Origin: Acidobacteriota bacterium
Lineage (GTDB): Bacteria; Acidobacteriota; Terriglobia; Versatilivoradales; Versatilivoraceae
DNA length: 64,000 bases
Assembly (NCBI GenBank): GCA_022826755.1
Contig: JAJDUG010000073.1
Location: 34,833-98,832 of the forward strand
Direction: 5' to 3'
Position numbers and translations under genes: made by a program. How positions within the stretch are numbered: position 1 is the first letter of the stretch; every line of letters starts with the position of its first letter. The notes beneath the pieces were generated by a model. That model ran no database searches and was not told where the DNA came from. It saw nothing but the letters and a program-made list of their open reading frames with translations. Positions 52,086-59,898 of this stretch are shown one piece after another.

Positions 52086-53249
52086 ATGTCTTCTCCCCCC
52101 AAATCCCTGCGCATCCTGGTGGCTCCCAACGCTTTCAAGGAAAGCCTTTCGGCCATGGAAGCGGCGGCAGCCATCTCCCGGGGACTTCTCAAGATACTGC
52201 CCACCTCCGAGATCACTCAACTGCCCATTGCCGACGGCGGAGACGGAACTCTGGAAGCCGTGGTCGAGGGCACCCGTGGAAAGATTCTTCGGGCTCGCGT
52301 TCTCGATCCCCTGGGAAAAAGAATTTTCGCCCAATACGGCTTGACGGGCGACGGGAAGACTGCCGTCATCGAGATGTCGAGAGCATCCGGACTGGCGCTG
52401 GTTCCACCCTCGCAACGCAATCCCATGGTGAGCACCAGCTACGGCACCGGGCAGTTGATTCGGGCCGCGCTCAAACGCGGAGTGAAAGACATCATTTTGG
52501 GCATCGGAGGGAGCGCCACCGTGGACGGCGGCATCGGCGCCTTGCAGGCCCTGGGAATCGACTTTCTCGATCGTCGAGGCAAGCCGGTCGGCTGGGGCGG
52601 CAACGGCCTGAGGTCGATCGCCCGGATTGAAATGAAGAAGGCCAGCCCCTTGCTCAGGCAGGCGCGGATCCTGGTGGCCTGCGACGTGGACAATCTCCTG
52701 GTCGGCCCAAAGGGATCGGCAGCCGTATTCGGCCCCCAGAAAGGGGCCACCCCCGGGATGGTCCGCAAGCTGGATGAGTACCTGGGCAAACTGGGACGGC
52801 TCATTCAACAGACGACAGGCCGGGATGTCTCACAGGTTGCCGGCAGCGGCGCCGCCGGAGGCATTGCCGGAGGGTTCATGGGCCTGCTGGGTGCGCACCT
52901 GAGACCCGGCAGCGACCTGGTGTTCGAACTGCTCGAGGTCGAACGGCAGGTGGCGAAGGCGGACCTTATTTTTACCGGAGAGGGCCAGATCGACTTTCAG
53001 ACGCCCTTTGGAAAGGGGCCCGGAATGCTGGCCAAGGTTGCCAAGATCCACGGGGTGCCCGTGATCGGCATTGCCGGAGGCGTGACCGGTGACGTGGACG
53101 GTTTGTTTGACCAGGGATTCACCGCGCTCTTCAGCATCGTGGCCTCGCCTCTGCCGGTCTCGGCAGCCATCCGGCAGGCGGCCCACCTGCTGGAAGTGCA
53201 GTCGCAACAGGTGGCCCGGCTCTTGCGTTGGAGCCTGAATTCCCGTTGA
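52086..53249 (+). CDS. glxK: Glycerate kinase (GlxK/GarK type)
   Basis: This 387-residue protein has the type I glycerate kinase features: LVAPNAFKESLSAMEAAAAI at the start, LPIADGGDGTLEAVVEGTRG, LGIGGSATVDGGIGALQALG and FTGEGQIDFQTPFGKGP. It phosphorylates glycerate to 2- or 3-phosphoglycerate; which position cannot be told from motifs alone. The ATG at 52086 is followed at once by the conserved N-terminus. No other glyoxylate genes adjoin, though an isocitrate-lyase-family gene lies at 57.6 kb. Confidence 0.93.
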   Translation: MSSPPKSLRILVAPNAFKESLSAMEAAAAISRGLLKILPTSEITQLPIADGGDGTLEAVVEGTRGKILRARVLDPLGKRIFAQYGLTGDGKTAVIEMSRASGLALVPPSQRNPMVSTSYGTGQLIRAALKRGVKDIILGIGGSATVDGGIGALQALGIDFLDRRGKPVGWGGNGLRSIARIEMKKASPLLRQARILVACDVDNLLVGPKGSAAVFGPQKGATPGMVRKLDEYLGKLGRLIQQTTGRDVSQVAGSGAAGGIAGGFMGLLGAHLRPGSDLVFELLEVERQVAKADLIFTGEGQIDFQTPFGKGPGMLAKVAKIHGVPVIGIAGGVTGDVDGLFDQGFTALFSIVASPLPVSAAIRQAAHLLEVQSQQVARLLRWSLNSR

Positions 53250-53272
53250 GCAACCCTCGCAGCCCGTGCCAT

Positions 53273-53449
53273 TCAGCGTGGGAACGGAGCCATCAGCCAC
53301 CCCAGTCCCAGGGATACCACCAGAAAGATCGCGAATACGAAAATGCCGTAGCGCAGCCGCTCGCGGGGGGTTTCCTTGCTGCTGAGCGCAAAGACGGTCG
53401 ACACGCAAAAGGCGAAGATCACCAAAGCCGTAAAGTGCGAAATCACCAT
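53273..53449 (-). CDS. 58-aa membrane protein, two helices
   Basis: The minus-strand frame starts at the ATG complementary to 53447-53449 and codes for 58 residues: MVISHFTALVIFAFCVSTVF, then a charged loop SSKETPRERLRYG, then FVFAIFLVVSLGLGWLMAPF. This gives two membrane helices with a basic loop. It begins one base after the stop of the upstream membrane-protein gene and is surely in the same operon. No function is known to me. Confidence 0.75.
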   Translation of the reverse strand: MVISHFTALVIFAFCVSTVFALSSKETPRERLRYGIFVFAIFLVVSLGLGWLMAPFPR

Positions 53450-53450
53450 G

Positions 53451-53828
53451 TCATCGTTTGCGGCCCACGGCGATGTCGTAGGCGTTGAGGGCGGCCAGCA
53501 GGTTGAGCAACCCGGCCACGGCCAGATAGGTGGTCCCGTAATCGAATGACTGGCTCTCCAGGTTGCCGGCGCCGTAGCCCCAGTACCTGGCCAGAAAATA
53601 AAGAAGTCCGATTCCGAGGTCGGCGAAGAGAAATACGAATTCGATAAATTGCTCGGCGGCCAGCGTATGCAGCTTCCCCCCCAGGCTCAGCCCCAGGCCG
53701 AACAACAACAGGATGGGAAAGGCATACAGCAGGGAGCGTACCCGCTTCCCCAGAATCAGGTGCCCCAGCCCCGGAAAGACGACCCCCCCGAGACCGATCA
53801 GAATTGCTTGAATGGACCTCGATTCCAT
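53451..53828 (-). CDS. Small polytopic membrane protein (DUF6677-like)
   Basis: This 125-residue protein has four probable membrane helices, with VVFPGLGHLILGKRVRSLLY in the first part and GTTYLAVAGLLNLLAALNAY in the last. The PGLGHL...GKR pattern resembles DUF6677-type proteins common in Acidobacteriota; I am moderately sure of that. It lies 14 bases after yggS and one base before the 58-aa gene, forming a three-gene minus-strand operon. Role unknown. Confidence 0.8.
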   Translation of the reverse strand: MESRSIQAILIGLGGVVFPGLGHLILGKRVRSLLYAFPILLLFGLGLSLGGKLHTLAAEQFIEFVFLFADLGIGLLYFLARYWGYGAGNLESQSFDYGTTYLAVAGLLNLLAALNAYDIAVGRKR

Positions 53829-53842
53829 CGGTCGATATTCCT

Positions 53843-54541
53843 TCAGGCCGGCGGGCGTCGCCCGAAGATGGCTGTCCCCACCCGGACCATGGTGGAACCT
53901 TCCTCAATGGCCACGGGATAATCGTGGCTCATTCCCATGGAGAGAACCTGCATGCGCAGCTTGGGCAGATGAAGGCCCGCCAATCGATCGAACCACTGCC
54001 TCAACCGGCGAAAATAGGGACGCACGGCTTCCCCATCGTCCATGTAGGGGGGAATGGCCATCAGTCCCTGAACCGAGATGAAGTCCAGGCCGACCAGTTG
54101 CCGGGCCACCTCTTCCAGCTCTTCTTCCGCCACCCCCGCTTTTTGCGGTTCTCTACCAATATTGACCTGGATCAGCACCGAGATCCTCTTGCCCAGTCTG
54201 GCCGACGACCGATCGATGCGCCTGGCCAGATCGAGGCTGTCCACGGTCTGGATCCAATCGAAGGTGGCCACCGCGCGGTTGACCTTGTTCTTCTGGAGCG
54301 GGCCGATCAAATGATACTCATAATCCAGTCCCGCCAAACGGTCCTTCTTCGACTGGGCCTCCTGAACACGATTCTCGCCCAGGCAGTCAACACCGGCCGC
54401 AAGCGCCTGGCGGACCCGGTCGGCATCCACCAACTTGGACACTGCCATCAACCGCACCGTCTCCGGGCGGCGGCCCGACTTCAGCGCCGCTTCGGCAACC
54501 GTCTCCATCACCCGCTGGACATTTCCAGCGATGACACCCAT
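53843..54541 (-). CDS. yggS: YggS/PROSC-family PLP homeostasis protein
   Basis: This 232-residue protein has the PLP lysine in RLMAVSKLVDADRVRQAL, then GENRVQEAQSKKDRLA, YHLIGPLQKNKVNRAV, LIQVNIGREPQKAGV, LSMGMSHDYPVAIEEGSTMV and RVGTAIFGRR. It binds PLP and keeps free PLP and amino acid pools balanced. The open frame runs another 100 codons upstream over tmk's leader, but the family starts at MGVIAGNVQRVME, and CAGGAG precedes that ATG. It is divergent from tmk, with 259 bases between. Confidence 0.94.
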   Translation of the reverse strand: MGVIAGNVQRVMETVAEAALKSGRRPETVRLMAVSKLVDADRVRQALAAGVDCLGENRVQEAQSKKDRLAGLDYEYHLIGPLQKNKVNRAVATFDWIQTVDSLDLARRIDRSSARLGKRISVLIQVNIGREPQKAGVAEEELEEVARQLVGLDFISVQGLMAIPPYMDDGEAVRPYFRRLRQWFDRLAGLHLPKLRMQVLSMGMSHDYPVAIEEGSTMVRVGTAIFGRRPPA

Positions 54542-54800
54542 CGGCTTGAAGCTCCTGCGGAACCGAATCGCCGACCCGGGGAATTCCTCGCGCCATTCCG
54601 ATCCCGGCGATTCCCGAGCCCCCTGGCCAACTGTCCCCGCCGCCTCGAAAAGGGGCCATCTTACCTCAACTCCCGGCCGATTTCCAAACGCCCCGGCAAG
54701 CGGGCGGGCACCGGGGCGCCCGCCTTGTTGGGGCCTTCGGATATGTGCTATTTTGCCAAGGATCCCGGCCCCGTGGTCGGGCCTGAACCCTGGTTTCCCC

Positions 54801-55445
54801 ATGCCTCCATTCATTTCCTTCGAAGGATTGGACGGCTGCGGCAAGACCACTCAAGTGAGGCTGCTGGCCGATTCCCTGACCCGACGCGGCATCCAGGTGG
54901 CCGTACTGCGGGAACCCGGCGGGACTCCGGTGGGAGAGTCCATTCGGACGCTGTTGCTGAGCTCCCGAAACCGGGGACTGCTGCCCTTGAGCGAGTTGCT
55001 GCTCTACTACGCGGCCCGCAACCAGAACCTGCACCGGCAGATCATTCCGGCTCAGGAAGAGGGCAAATGGGTCTTGTGCGACCGTTTTGCGGATGCCAGC
55101 GCCGCCTACCAGGGTTACGGCCGCGGACTGGATCTCTCCGTGGTTGAAACCCTCGATCACATGGTCAATCGCGGCAGGAAGCCTGACCTCACGGTCCTGA
55201 TTGACATCGAGCCCTCTCTCTCCCTGGCCCGAGCCAGGGACAGGAACCGTCGAACGGGGCTGGACGAAGGCCGATTCGAAGCGGAGTCTCTGGCATTCTT
55301 CCATCGCGTCCGGGAAGGATACCTGCAGATCGCAGCACGGGAGCCCGGCCGGATCCGGGTCCTGAACGGAAGCCGGACCGTCGACGAGTTGCATCAGGAA
55401 ATCCTGGGGCTGGTTTCGACCTTTCTTCCGGGAGGACGGGTCTGA
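54801..55445 (+). CDS. tmk: Thymidylate kinase
   Basis: This 214-residue kinase has the P-loop FEGLDGCGKTTQ, the dTMP-binding LREPGGTPVGESIR, CDRFADASAAYQGYGRGLD and the lid RARDRNRRTG. The RxxR-type lid here lacks the P-loop Arg, as in the E. coli-type lid arrangement. It makes dTDP. ATG 54801 starts the conserved region; the frame is open much further upstream without support. It shares one base with holB (TGATG), a common pairing. Confidence 0.95.
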   Translation: MPPFISFEGLDGCGKTTQVRLLADSLTRRGIQVAVLREPGGTPVGESIRTLLLSSRNRGLLPLSELLLYYAARNQNLHRQIIPAQEEGKWVLCDRFADASAAYQGYGRGLDLSVVETLDHMVNRGRKPDLTVLIDIEPSLSLARARDRNRRTGLDEGRFEAESLAFFHRVREGYLQIAAREPGRIRVLNGSRTVDELHQEILGLVSTFLPGGRV

Positions 55446-56449
55446 TGGGATGGAGCGATTTTCTGGGAAATGCCCCGGTTCGGGACCTGATGAGGCGAAG
55501 TCTTGCCGAAGGCCGCCTGCCTTCCTCGCTGCTTTTTGCAGGCATCGCGGGAGTCGGCAAGGGGACCCTGGCCCACTTCCTGTCCAAGGCGGCCAATTGT
55601 CAGAAACATGAGGATGACTTCTGCGACGACTGCGGGAGTTGCCGCAAGATCGAGCAGCGGGTGCACCCCGACGTTCGAAGCTACGCGCCCGACGGAGCTT
55701 TCATCAAGATAGATCAGATGAGAGATCTGATTCGCGAGGTCTTTTTCAAACCCTTTGAAGGCCGCCGCCGCGTCTTTGTGATCGACCAGGCCCACCGGCT
55801 GCGCCTGGAAGCCGCCAACGCCATTCTCAAGACTCTGGAGGAACCGCCTGAGACCTCCATCCTCATCCTGGTGACCGATGCTCCCAACGACCTTCCCGGC
55901 ACCCTCCGTTCCCGCTGCCAGCGCATTCAGTTCTATCCCTTCTCTCCGGCCGAACTGGAGAGCATCCTCCGGCCACGATCGATCCACCCGGCCCAGGATC
56001 TTCCCCTGGTGGGACGGATATCCCGGGGCAGCCTGGGACGGGCTTTGAACCTGGACCTGCAGCAGTACCGGGAGGCCCGCGGGGAAATGCTGGAGGCGAT
56101 CCGGGCCTGCGCCGGAGCCTTGTCCTATCACCGGGCCCTGCGAATCACCGAGCCTCTGGCCTCGCCCCGGCAAAAGGGGCAATTCGAGTTCAAGACGGGT
56201 GTGCTGTACGACTTGCTGCGCGACCTGATGTTGATTCAACTGGGCGCGCCTGGCGACAACCTCACCAATATCGATCTGCGATCGGAGTTGTCCGAAATCG
56301 GCTCCGCCCTGACTTTCGGACAGATTGTCGATGCCGTCGGCTCTCTCGACCGCTTGATGAAGGGACTGGGGCGCAATCTCAACAAGTCGCTGGCTCTGGA
56401 CCGATTTCTTTTCCGGCTGAGCGGCGTGGGCGCCACGCCCCCAACCTGA
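55445..56449 (+). CDS. holB: DNA polymerase III delta-prime subunit
   Basis: This 334-residue AAA+ protein has SSLLFAGIAGVGKGTLAHFL (P-loop), a zinc module with CDDCGSCRKIEQ, VFVIDQAHRLRLEAANAILK (Walker B region and sensor helix), TLEEPPETSILILVTD and LRSRCQRIQF (SRC motif). It is the clamp-loader delta-prime subunit. In E. coli delta-prime the P-loop is not used; here GxxGKG remains. Translation is coupled to tmk. A gap of 301 bases to hfq follows. Confidence 0.94.
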   Translation: MGWSDFLGNAPVRDLMRRSLAEGRLPSSLLFAGIAGVGKGTLAHFLSKAANCQKHEDDFCDDCGSCRKIEQRVHPDVRSYAPDGAFIKIDQMRDLIREVFFKPFEGRRRVFVIDQAHRLRLEAANAILKTLEEPPETSILILVTDAPNDLPGTLRSRCQRIQFYPFSPAELESILRPRSIHPAQDLPLVGRISRGSLGRALNLDLQQYREARGEMLEAIRACAGALSYHRALRITEPLASPRQKGQFEFKTGVLYDLLRDLMLIQLGAPGDNLTNIDLRSELSEIGSALTFGQIVDAVGSLDRLMKGLGRNLNKSLALDRFLFRLSGVGATPPT

Positions 56450-56750
56450 ACGCTGTCTTCTTGGGACTTGTGGCGGAATGGGGCCCATGCTAAACTACCG
56501 TTAATCTTGACGCTCACAGGCCACCTCGAAAGACTCCGCGGGCCAGCGCTGTGACACGGCCGTTGGCCGGCCAATGAGTTTCTTATCGTCCGTCCGGAAG
56601 TGCTCGCAGGTTTCCGAGTCTCCATCGGAACGCGGAAGACTTCAGTTCTCTTGACAAGCGGCAGTGGTTGGGTGGAAACCTGGCGGCGGGGGGCAGTCGG
56701 CCTGCCGCGACTCTGCACACAATCCAGGCAAAGAGGGAGGAGGATTTTCC
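56450..56750 (+). other. Gap before hfq, no gene recognised
   Basis: I see no coding frame with support here. TTGACA occurs at 56651-56656, but no good -10 box lies 16-18 bases further. CGGCCGTTGGCCGG near 56559 could form a small GC hairpin. AGGGAGGAGG before the ATG at 56751 is the hfq ribosome site. Confidence 0.5.
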
Positions 56751-57059
56751 ATGAATCGACGGCTCATCCGTCCGTCGCTATCGGATATCAAAGACAAGAT
56801 GACCGTGCGATCGCAGAAGAAGCGACCGACTCCTCCGGAACAGACCAACGCCGAAAGCTTCTACTACCTGAAGCAGATGCAGAACAGGACGCCCATGGTG
56901 CTGGTCTTCCACGACGGAGAACGGATGCAAGGGATCATCGAGTGGTATGACCGCAATTGCATCAAGTTCAACCGCGACCCCGAACCCAATCTGCTGATCT
57001 TCAAACACGGCATCCGCTACATGTACAAGGAGGACGAGGACAAGTCCGCCGATGATTGA
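56751..57059 (+). CDS. hfq: Hfq-like RNA chaperone with extended N-terminus and divergent Sm2 motif
   Basis: This 102-residue protein has the Hfq/Sm fold: FYYLKQMQNRTPMVLVFHDG, ERMQGIIEWYDRNCIKF (Sm1) and LLIFKHGIRYMYKE (Sm2, usually YKHAIST). Compared with E. coli Hfq it has about 35 extra basic N-terminal residues and no long C-terminal tail. GGGAGGAGG lies just before the ATG. The distal and proximal RNA faces cannot be judged reliably. It follows tmk-holB but is separated by 301 bases, and a secreted-protein gene follows. Confidence 0.88.
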   Translation: MNRRLIRPSLSDIKDKMTVRSQKKRPTPPEQTNAESFYYLKQMQNRTPMVLVFHDGERMQGIIEWYDRNCIKFNRDPEPNLLIFKHGIRYMYKEDEDKSADD

Positions 57060-57128
57060 GATCGGCAGTCGAACCTCGATGCCTCTATTGATCCAACCCA
57101 CTCCCGGACTGCGAAAGGAAGTTTCCCC

Positions 57129-57647
57129 ATGAAAAAGCTTGGATTGTCCGTTGCGTTGCTCTGCACCCTGACGGCGCTGGTTCTGTCTCACCCCCATATC
57201 CGCAAGACCGTAGGCGCTTCAGCCGAGGGCGTTCAACTCAAGTTGAGCTACTTCACCCTCCCCTACAACGCGGAGCACATGGCTGACGTGAAGGAAGGGT
57301 TTGTCTTCCATTGCGGCCGCGCCACCCTGGAGATCAGTGGAGCAGTCGAAAGCGCGGGAACGAAGGTGTCAACCGGGCAATACGATCTCCGGGCCAAGGC
57401 CGTGACCGCCGACCAGTGGACCCTGCTGCTCATTCCCAAGGCCCCCGAGGGCTCCGCAGGCCAGCAGGGCTCAAGCCGCCAAATCTCTCTGGAGAGCCGA
57501 TCGGCCAAGGGACAACTTCAGGCCCACCACCTGAATCTGGACTTGACCAGCGGGCACGGCGAGACCGACGGCAAACTGATTCTCTCAGTGGCGTTCGGAC
57601 CCAGAACGGTCGAGGGAATCCTCTCTCTTCCGACTCCGGACGCCTGA
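57129..57647 (+). CDS. Secreted DUF2911-like protein
   Basis: This 172-residue protein has a signal peptide (KKLGLSVALLCTLTALVLS) and a core that resembles DUF2911: FVFHCGRATLEISGAVESAG, then VSTGQYDLRAKAVTADQWTL and LLIPKAP. Such domains are frequent in Bacteroidota and Acidobacteriota and of unknown function. AAGGAAG precedes the ATG. Its stop overlaps the start of the next gene by one base (TGATG), so the two are translated together although their locations differ. Confidence 0.75.
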   Translation: MKKLGLSVALLCTLTALVLSHPHIRKTVGASAEGVQLKLSYFTLPYNAEHMADVKEGFVFHCGRATLEISGAVESAGTKVSTGQYDLRAKAVTADQWTLLLIPKAPEGSAGQQGSSRQISLESRSAKGQLQAHHLNLDLTSGHGETDGKLILSVAFGPRTVEGILSLPTPDA

Positions 57648-58624
57648 TGGGCTCGACTATCCTCAAGCAGCGCCTGGCGCTTCCCCAGCCCTTGCTGGTC
57701 CCTGCCTGTTACGACATGGTCTCCGCCAAAGTGGTGGAGCGCTGTGGCTTCGAAGCCGTTTACCTCTCCGGGTTCGGGCACTCCGCCTCTCACCTGGGCC
57801 TCCCGGACGCGGGCCTGATCTCCTTTTCCGAGATGCTGGAGCGCTTGCACCACCTGGTGCGCAGCGTCGACATCCCGGTTTTGGCGGACGCCGATACGGG
57901 ATTCGGCGGAGTGGTCAATGTGCGCCGGACCGTGGAGGAATACGAAGCGGCCGGGGCCCAGGCCATCCAACTGGAAGATCAACTGATCCCCAAGAAGTGC
58001 GGGCACACGCCGGGAAAGGAGTTGGTTGAAGCCTCGGAGATGGCGGGCAAGCTGGAGGCGGCCGTCGCCGCCCGGCGCAGCGACCGATTTCTGATCATCG
58101 CCCGCACCGATGCCATTGCCGTCACCGGATTCGACGATGCCATTCACAGGGGAAAACTCTACCAGCAGGCGGGAGCCGACATCATCTTCATCGAGGCCCC
58201 GACCAGCCTGGATCAGATCGAGCGGATCAGCGCTGCCTTCCACAAACCGCTCATGATCAACCTGGTCGAGCGGGGGAAGACGCCCCTGCTCTCCCTGGAA
58301 CAACTCCGGACCCTGGGATACAAGGTCGTCGCCTACGCCCTGACCACCCTGATGGCCTCGGTCCGGGCCATGGAACGCACCTTGTCGAAATTGAAAGACG
58401 GTAGCTCACCCGAAGAATACCTGGACGAACTGGCCACTTTCGAGGAACTGGATCAACTGCTGGGCTTCCCGGAATGGCGTCAATGGGAAAACCGGTTTCG
58501 CGCTGCATGCGACGGGGTAAAAGGAGTTATCCACGAAGACACACGAAGAAAGACGAAGGGCCACCAAGGCGCTGAGGTGAACCGCGAGGGGTCCGCAAGG
58601 TCACGAAGGCAGGGTCGACTTTGA
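57647..58624 (+). CDS. Isocitrate lyase/PEP mutase-family enzyme with repeat-derived C-terminus
   Basis: This 325-residue TIM-barrel enzyme has PACYDMVSAKVVERCGFEAV, VLADADTGFGGVVNVRRTVE (metal-binding Asp), QLEDQLIPKKCGHTPGKELV (KKCGH active-site loop) and RTDAIAVTGFDDAI. The KKCGH loop marks a C-C lyase such as methylisocitrate lyase, or oxaloacetate/dimethylmalate type; PEP mutases have a different loop. The family ends near FPEWRQWENRF. From codon 295 or so (IHEDTRRKTKGHQGAEVN) the frame runs through a dispersed TTCGTGG-family repeat at 58527-58620, which gives a basic tail of about 35 residues. The start ATG overlaps the previous stop. Confidence 0.88.
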   Translation: MGSTILKQRLALPQPLLVPACYDMVSAKVVERCGFEAVYLSGFGHSASHLGLPDAGLISFSEMLERLHHLVRSVDIPVLADADTGFGGVVNVRRTVEEYEAAGAQAIQLEDQLIPKKCGHTPGKELVEASEMAGKLEAAVAARRSDRFLIIARTDAIAVTGFDDAIHRGKLYQQAGADIIFIEAPTSLDQIERISAAFHKPLMINLVERGKTPLLSLEQLRTLGYKVVAYALTTLMASVRAMERTLSKLKDGSSPEEYLDELATFEELDQLLGFPEWRQWENRFRAACDGVKGVIHEDTRRKTKGHQGAEVNREGSARSRRQGRL

Positions 58625-58735
58625 TTTTTCTGAGGCAGCGCTCCCCTATTCATTGGTGTGACATAGTGCGCTCCGTGGACAACCGCAGTATTCTTCGTGG
58701 CCCTCGGTTGTCCTTCGTGGATATCTTTTTTCCTG
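58527..58735 (+). repeat. Dispersed TTCGTGG-family repeat with inverted arms
   Basis: TTATCCACGAAG at 58530 and GAAGGGCCACCAAGG near 58555 are mirrored by CTTCGTGGCCCTCGG and CCTTCGTGGATATC near 58700-58725. The left arm matches 6718-6776 closely. The left part lies inside the coding frame of the isocitrate-lyase-family gene, the rest is non-coding. Confidence 0.75.
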
Positions 58736-58761
58736 GCTTGTCGGTCTAAGGCACGGCCTCG

Positions 58762-59769
58762 CTAGCTCGTCCGCTCCGAAGCCTCCAGCACCTCGCGGAA
58801 GGCCCGGATATGGGCCGGGGTGGTGCCGCAGCAGCCTCCGATAAAGTAGGCTCCTTCCTTCAGAAGGTCGGGCAGATGCCCCGCCATTTCCTCGGGGGTC
58901 TGGGTGTAGTAGCTCCTGAGGTCGTCGTCCAGTTGAGGCATCCCGGCGTTGGGGTAGGCCATCATTCGTTTCGGTTCTATTTGCCTGGAGGCCATCGCCT
59001 CCCGCAACTCCTTGATCCCCTGGATGGCATAGGGCATGCCCGTATGCTCCTCCCGTCTGGATTCGGCGCCGCAGTTGAGGCCGAGCAGGTCCACGTGCTC
59101 CAGCAGATTGTCTCCCCCCGACAACTCTCCCGCCGAAAAGACTTCCAGCAGATCCGGGGCCGAGTGGCCCCAGTCCGTCCTGTAGGTCACCTTGCCGCTG
59201 CCACGGTCCCGGGTGTACTTGTAGGTGAGGTTGACGGCCACCGGAAGGCCGTATCGGCGAGCCACATCCACGGCAATGGACGCCTCCCGGGCCGAAAACA
59301 TGGTCTCGATGCAGAAGAAATCGACGCCGCCTTCCGCCAGGGCGTCAGCCAGTCTCCGGTGGGCATCTCTCACCAGGTGGTTGGCGATTCCAAAGGTGGT
59401 GTCGCCGCTGTCGGCTTCGATGGCTCCCGGGGAGGGCCCCAACGAGCCCGCGATGTAGGTCTCCCTGCCGCTTCTCTCAACCGCGGCCTTGGCATGCTCC
59501 ACCGCGGCCCTGGCCAGCCGGTCGCACCCGGCGGGATCTTTCCCGGCCATCTTGAGGTGCAGGGTGGATCCCACAAAGGTGTTGGTGCCGATGGCATCGG
59601 CTCCGGCTTCGATATAGGCGCAATGGATGCTGACGACATCTTCCGGATGCAACTCGTTGGCCACGCTGCTGTTGGGCAGCTCAATGCCTCTGGCGAACAG
59701 TTGCGAGCCGAATCCCCCGTCAAAAAGGAGAGGTTTCGGCTGCTTGAGTCTTTCCGATAGAGGAATCAT
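58762..59769 (-). CDS. Homocysteine S-methyltransferase family protein
   Basis: This 335-residue protein has the zinc/homocysteine-binding barrel: PLLFDGGFGSQLFARGIELP, TNTFVGSTLHLKMAG, GLNCGAESRREEH (first Cys ligand) and FIGGCCGTTPAHIRAFREV (GGCC ligands). It is the free form of the MetH N-terminal domain; donors in this family include S-methylmethionine and betaine, or it may need a partner corrinoid protein. It is a lone minus-strand gene with a repeat downstream. The start MIPLSERLKQPKPLLFDG fits the family. Confidence 0.9.
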   Translation of the reverse strand: MIPLSERLKQPKPLLFDGGFGSQLFARGIELPNSSVANELHPEDVVSIHCAYIEAGADAIGTNTFVGSTLHLKMAGKDPAGCDRLARAAVEHAKAAVERSGRETYIAGSLGPSPGAIEADSGDTTFGIANHLVRDAHRRLADALAEGGVDFFCIETMFSAREASIAVDVARRYGLPVAVNLTYKYTRDRGSGKVTYRTDWGHSAPDLLEVFSAGELSGGDNLLEHVDLLGLNCGAESRREEHTGMPYAIQGIKELREAMASRQIEPKRMMAYPNAGMPQLDDDLRSYYTQTPEEMAGHLPDLLKEGAYFIGGCCGTTPAHIRAFREVLEASERTS

Positions 59770-59898
59770 CAGAACTCCTTCGAGCGCCCTTGCGGTCGAA
59801 CCTGGAAGCCTCGAACCGCCTGTCCGATTATAAGAGTCAAGCCGCCGGTGAACACACCGCCTGCCGGCGTTACAGACTTTCCGAGATCCGAACCTGCC

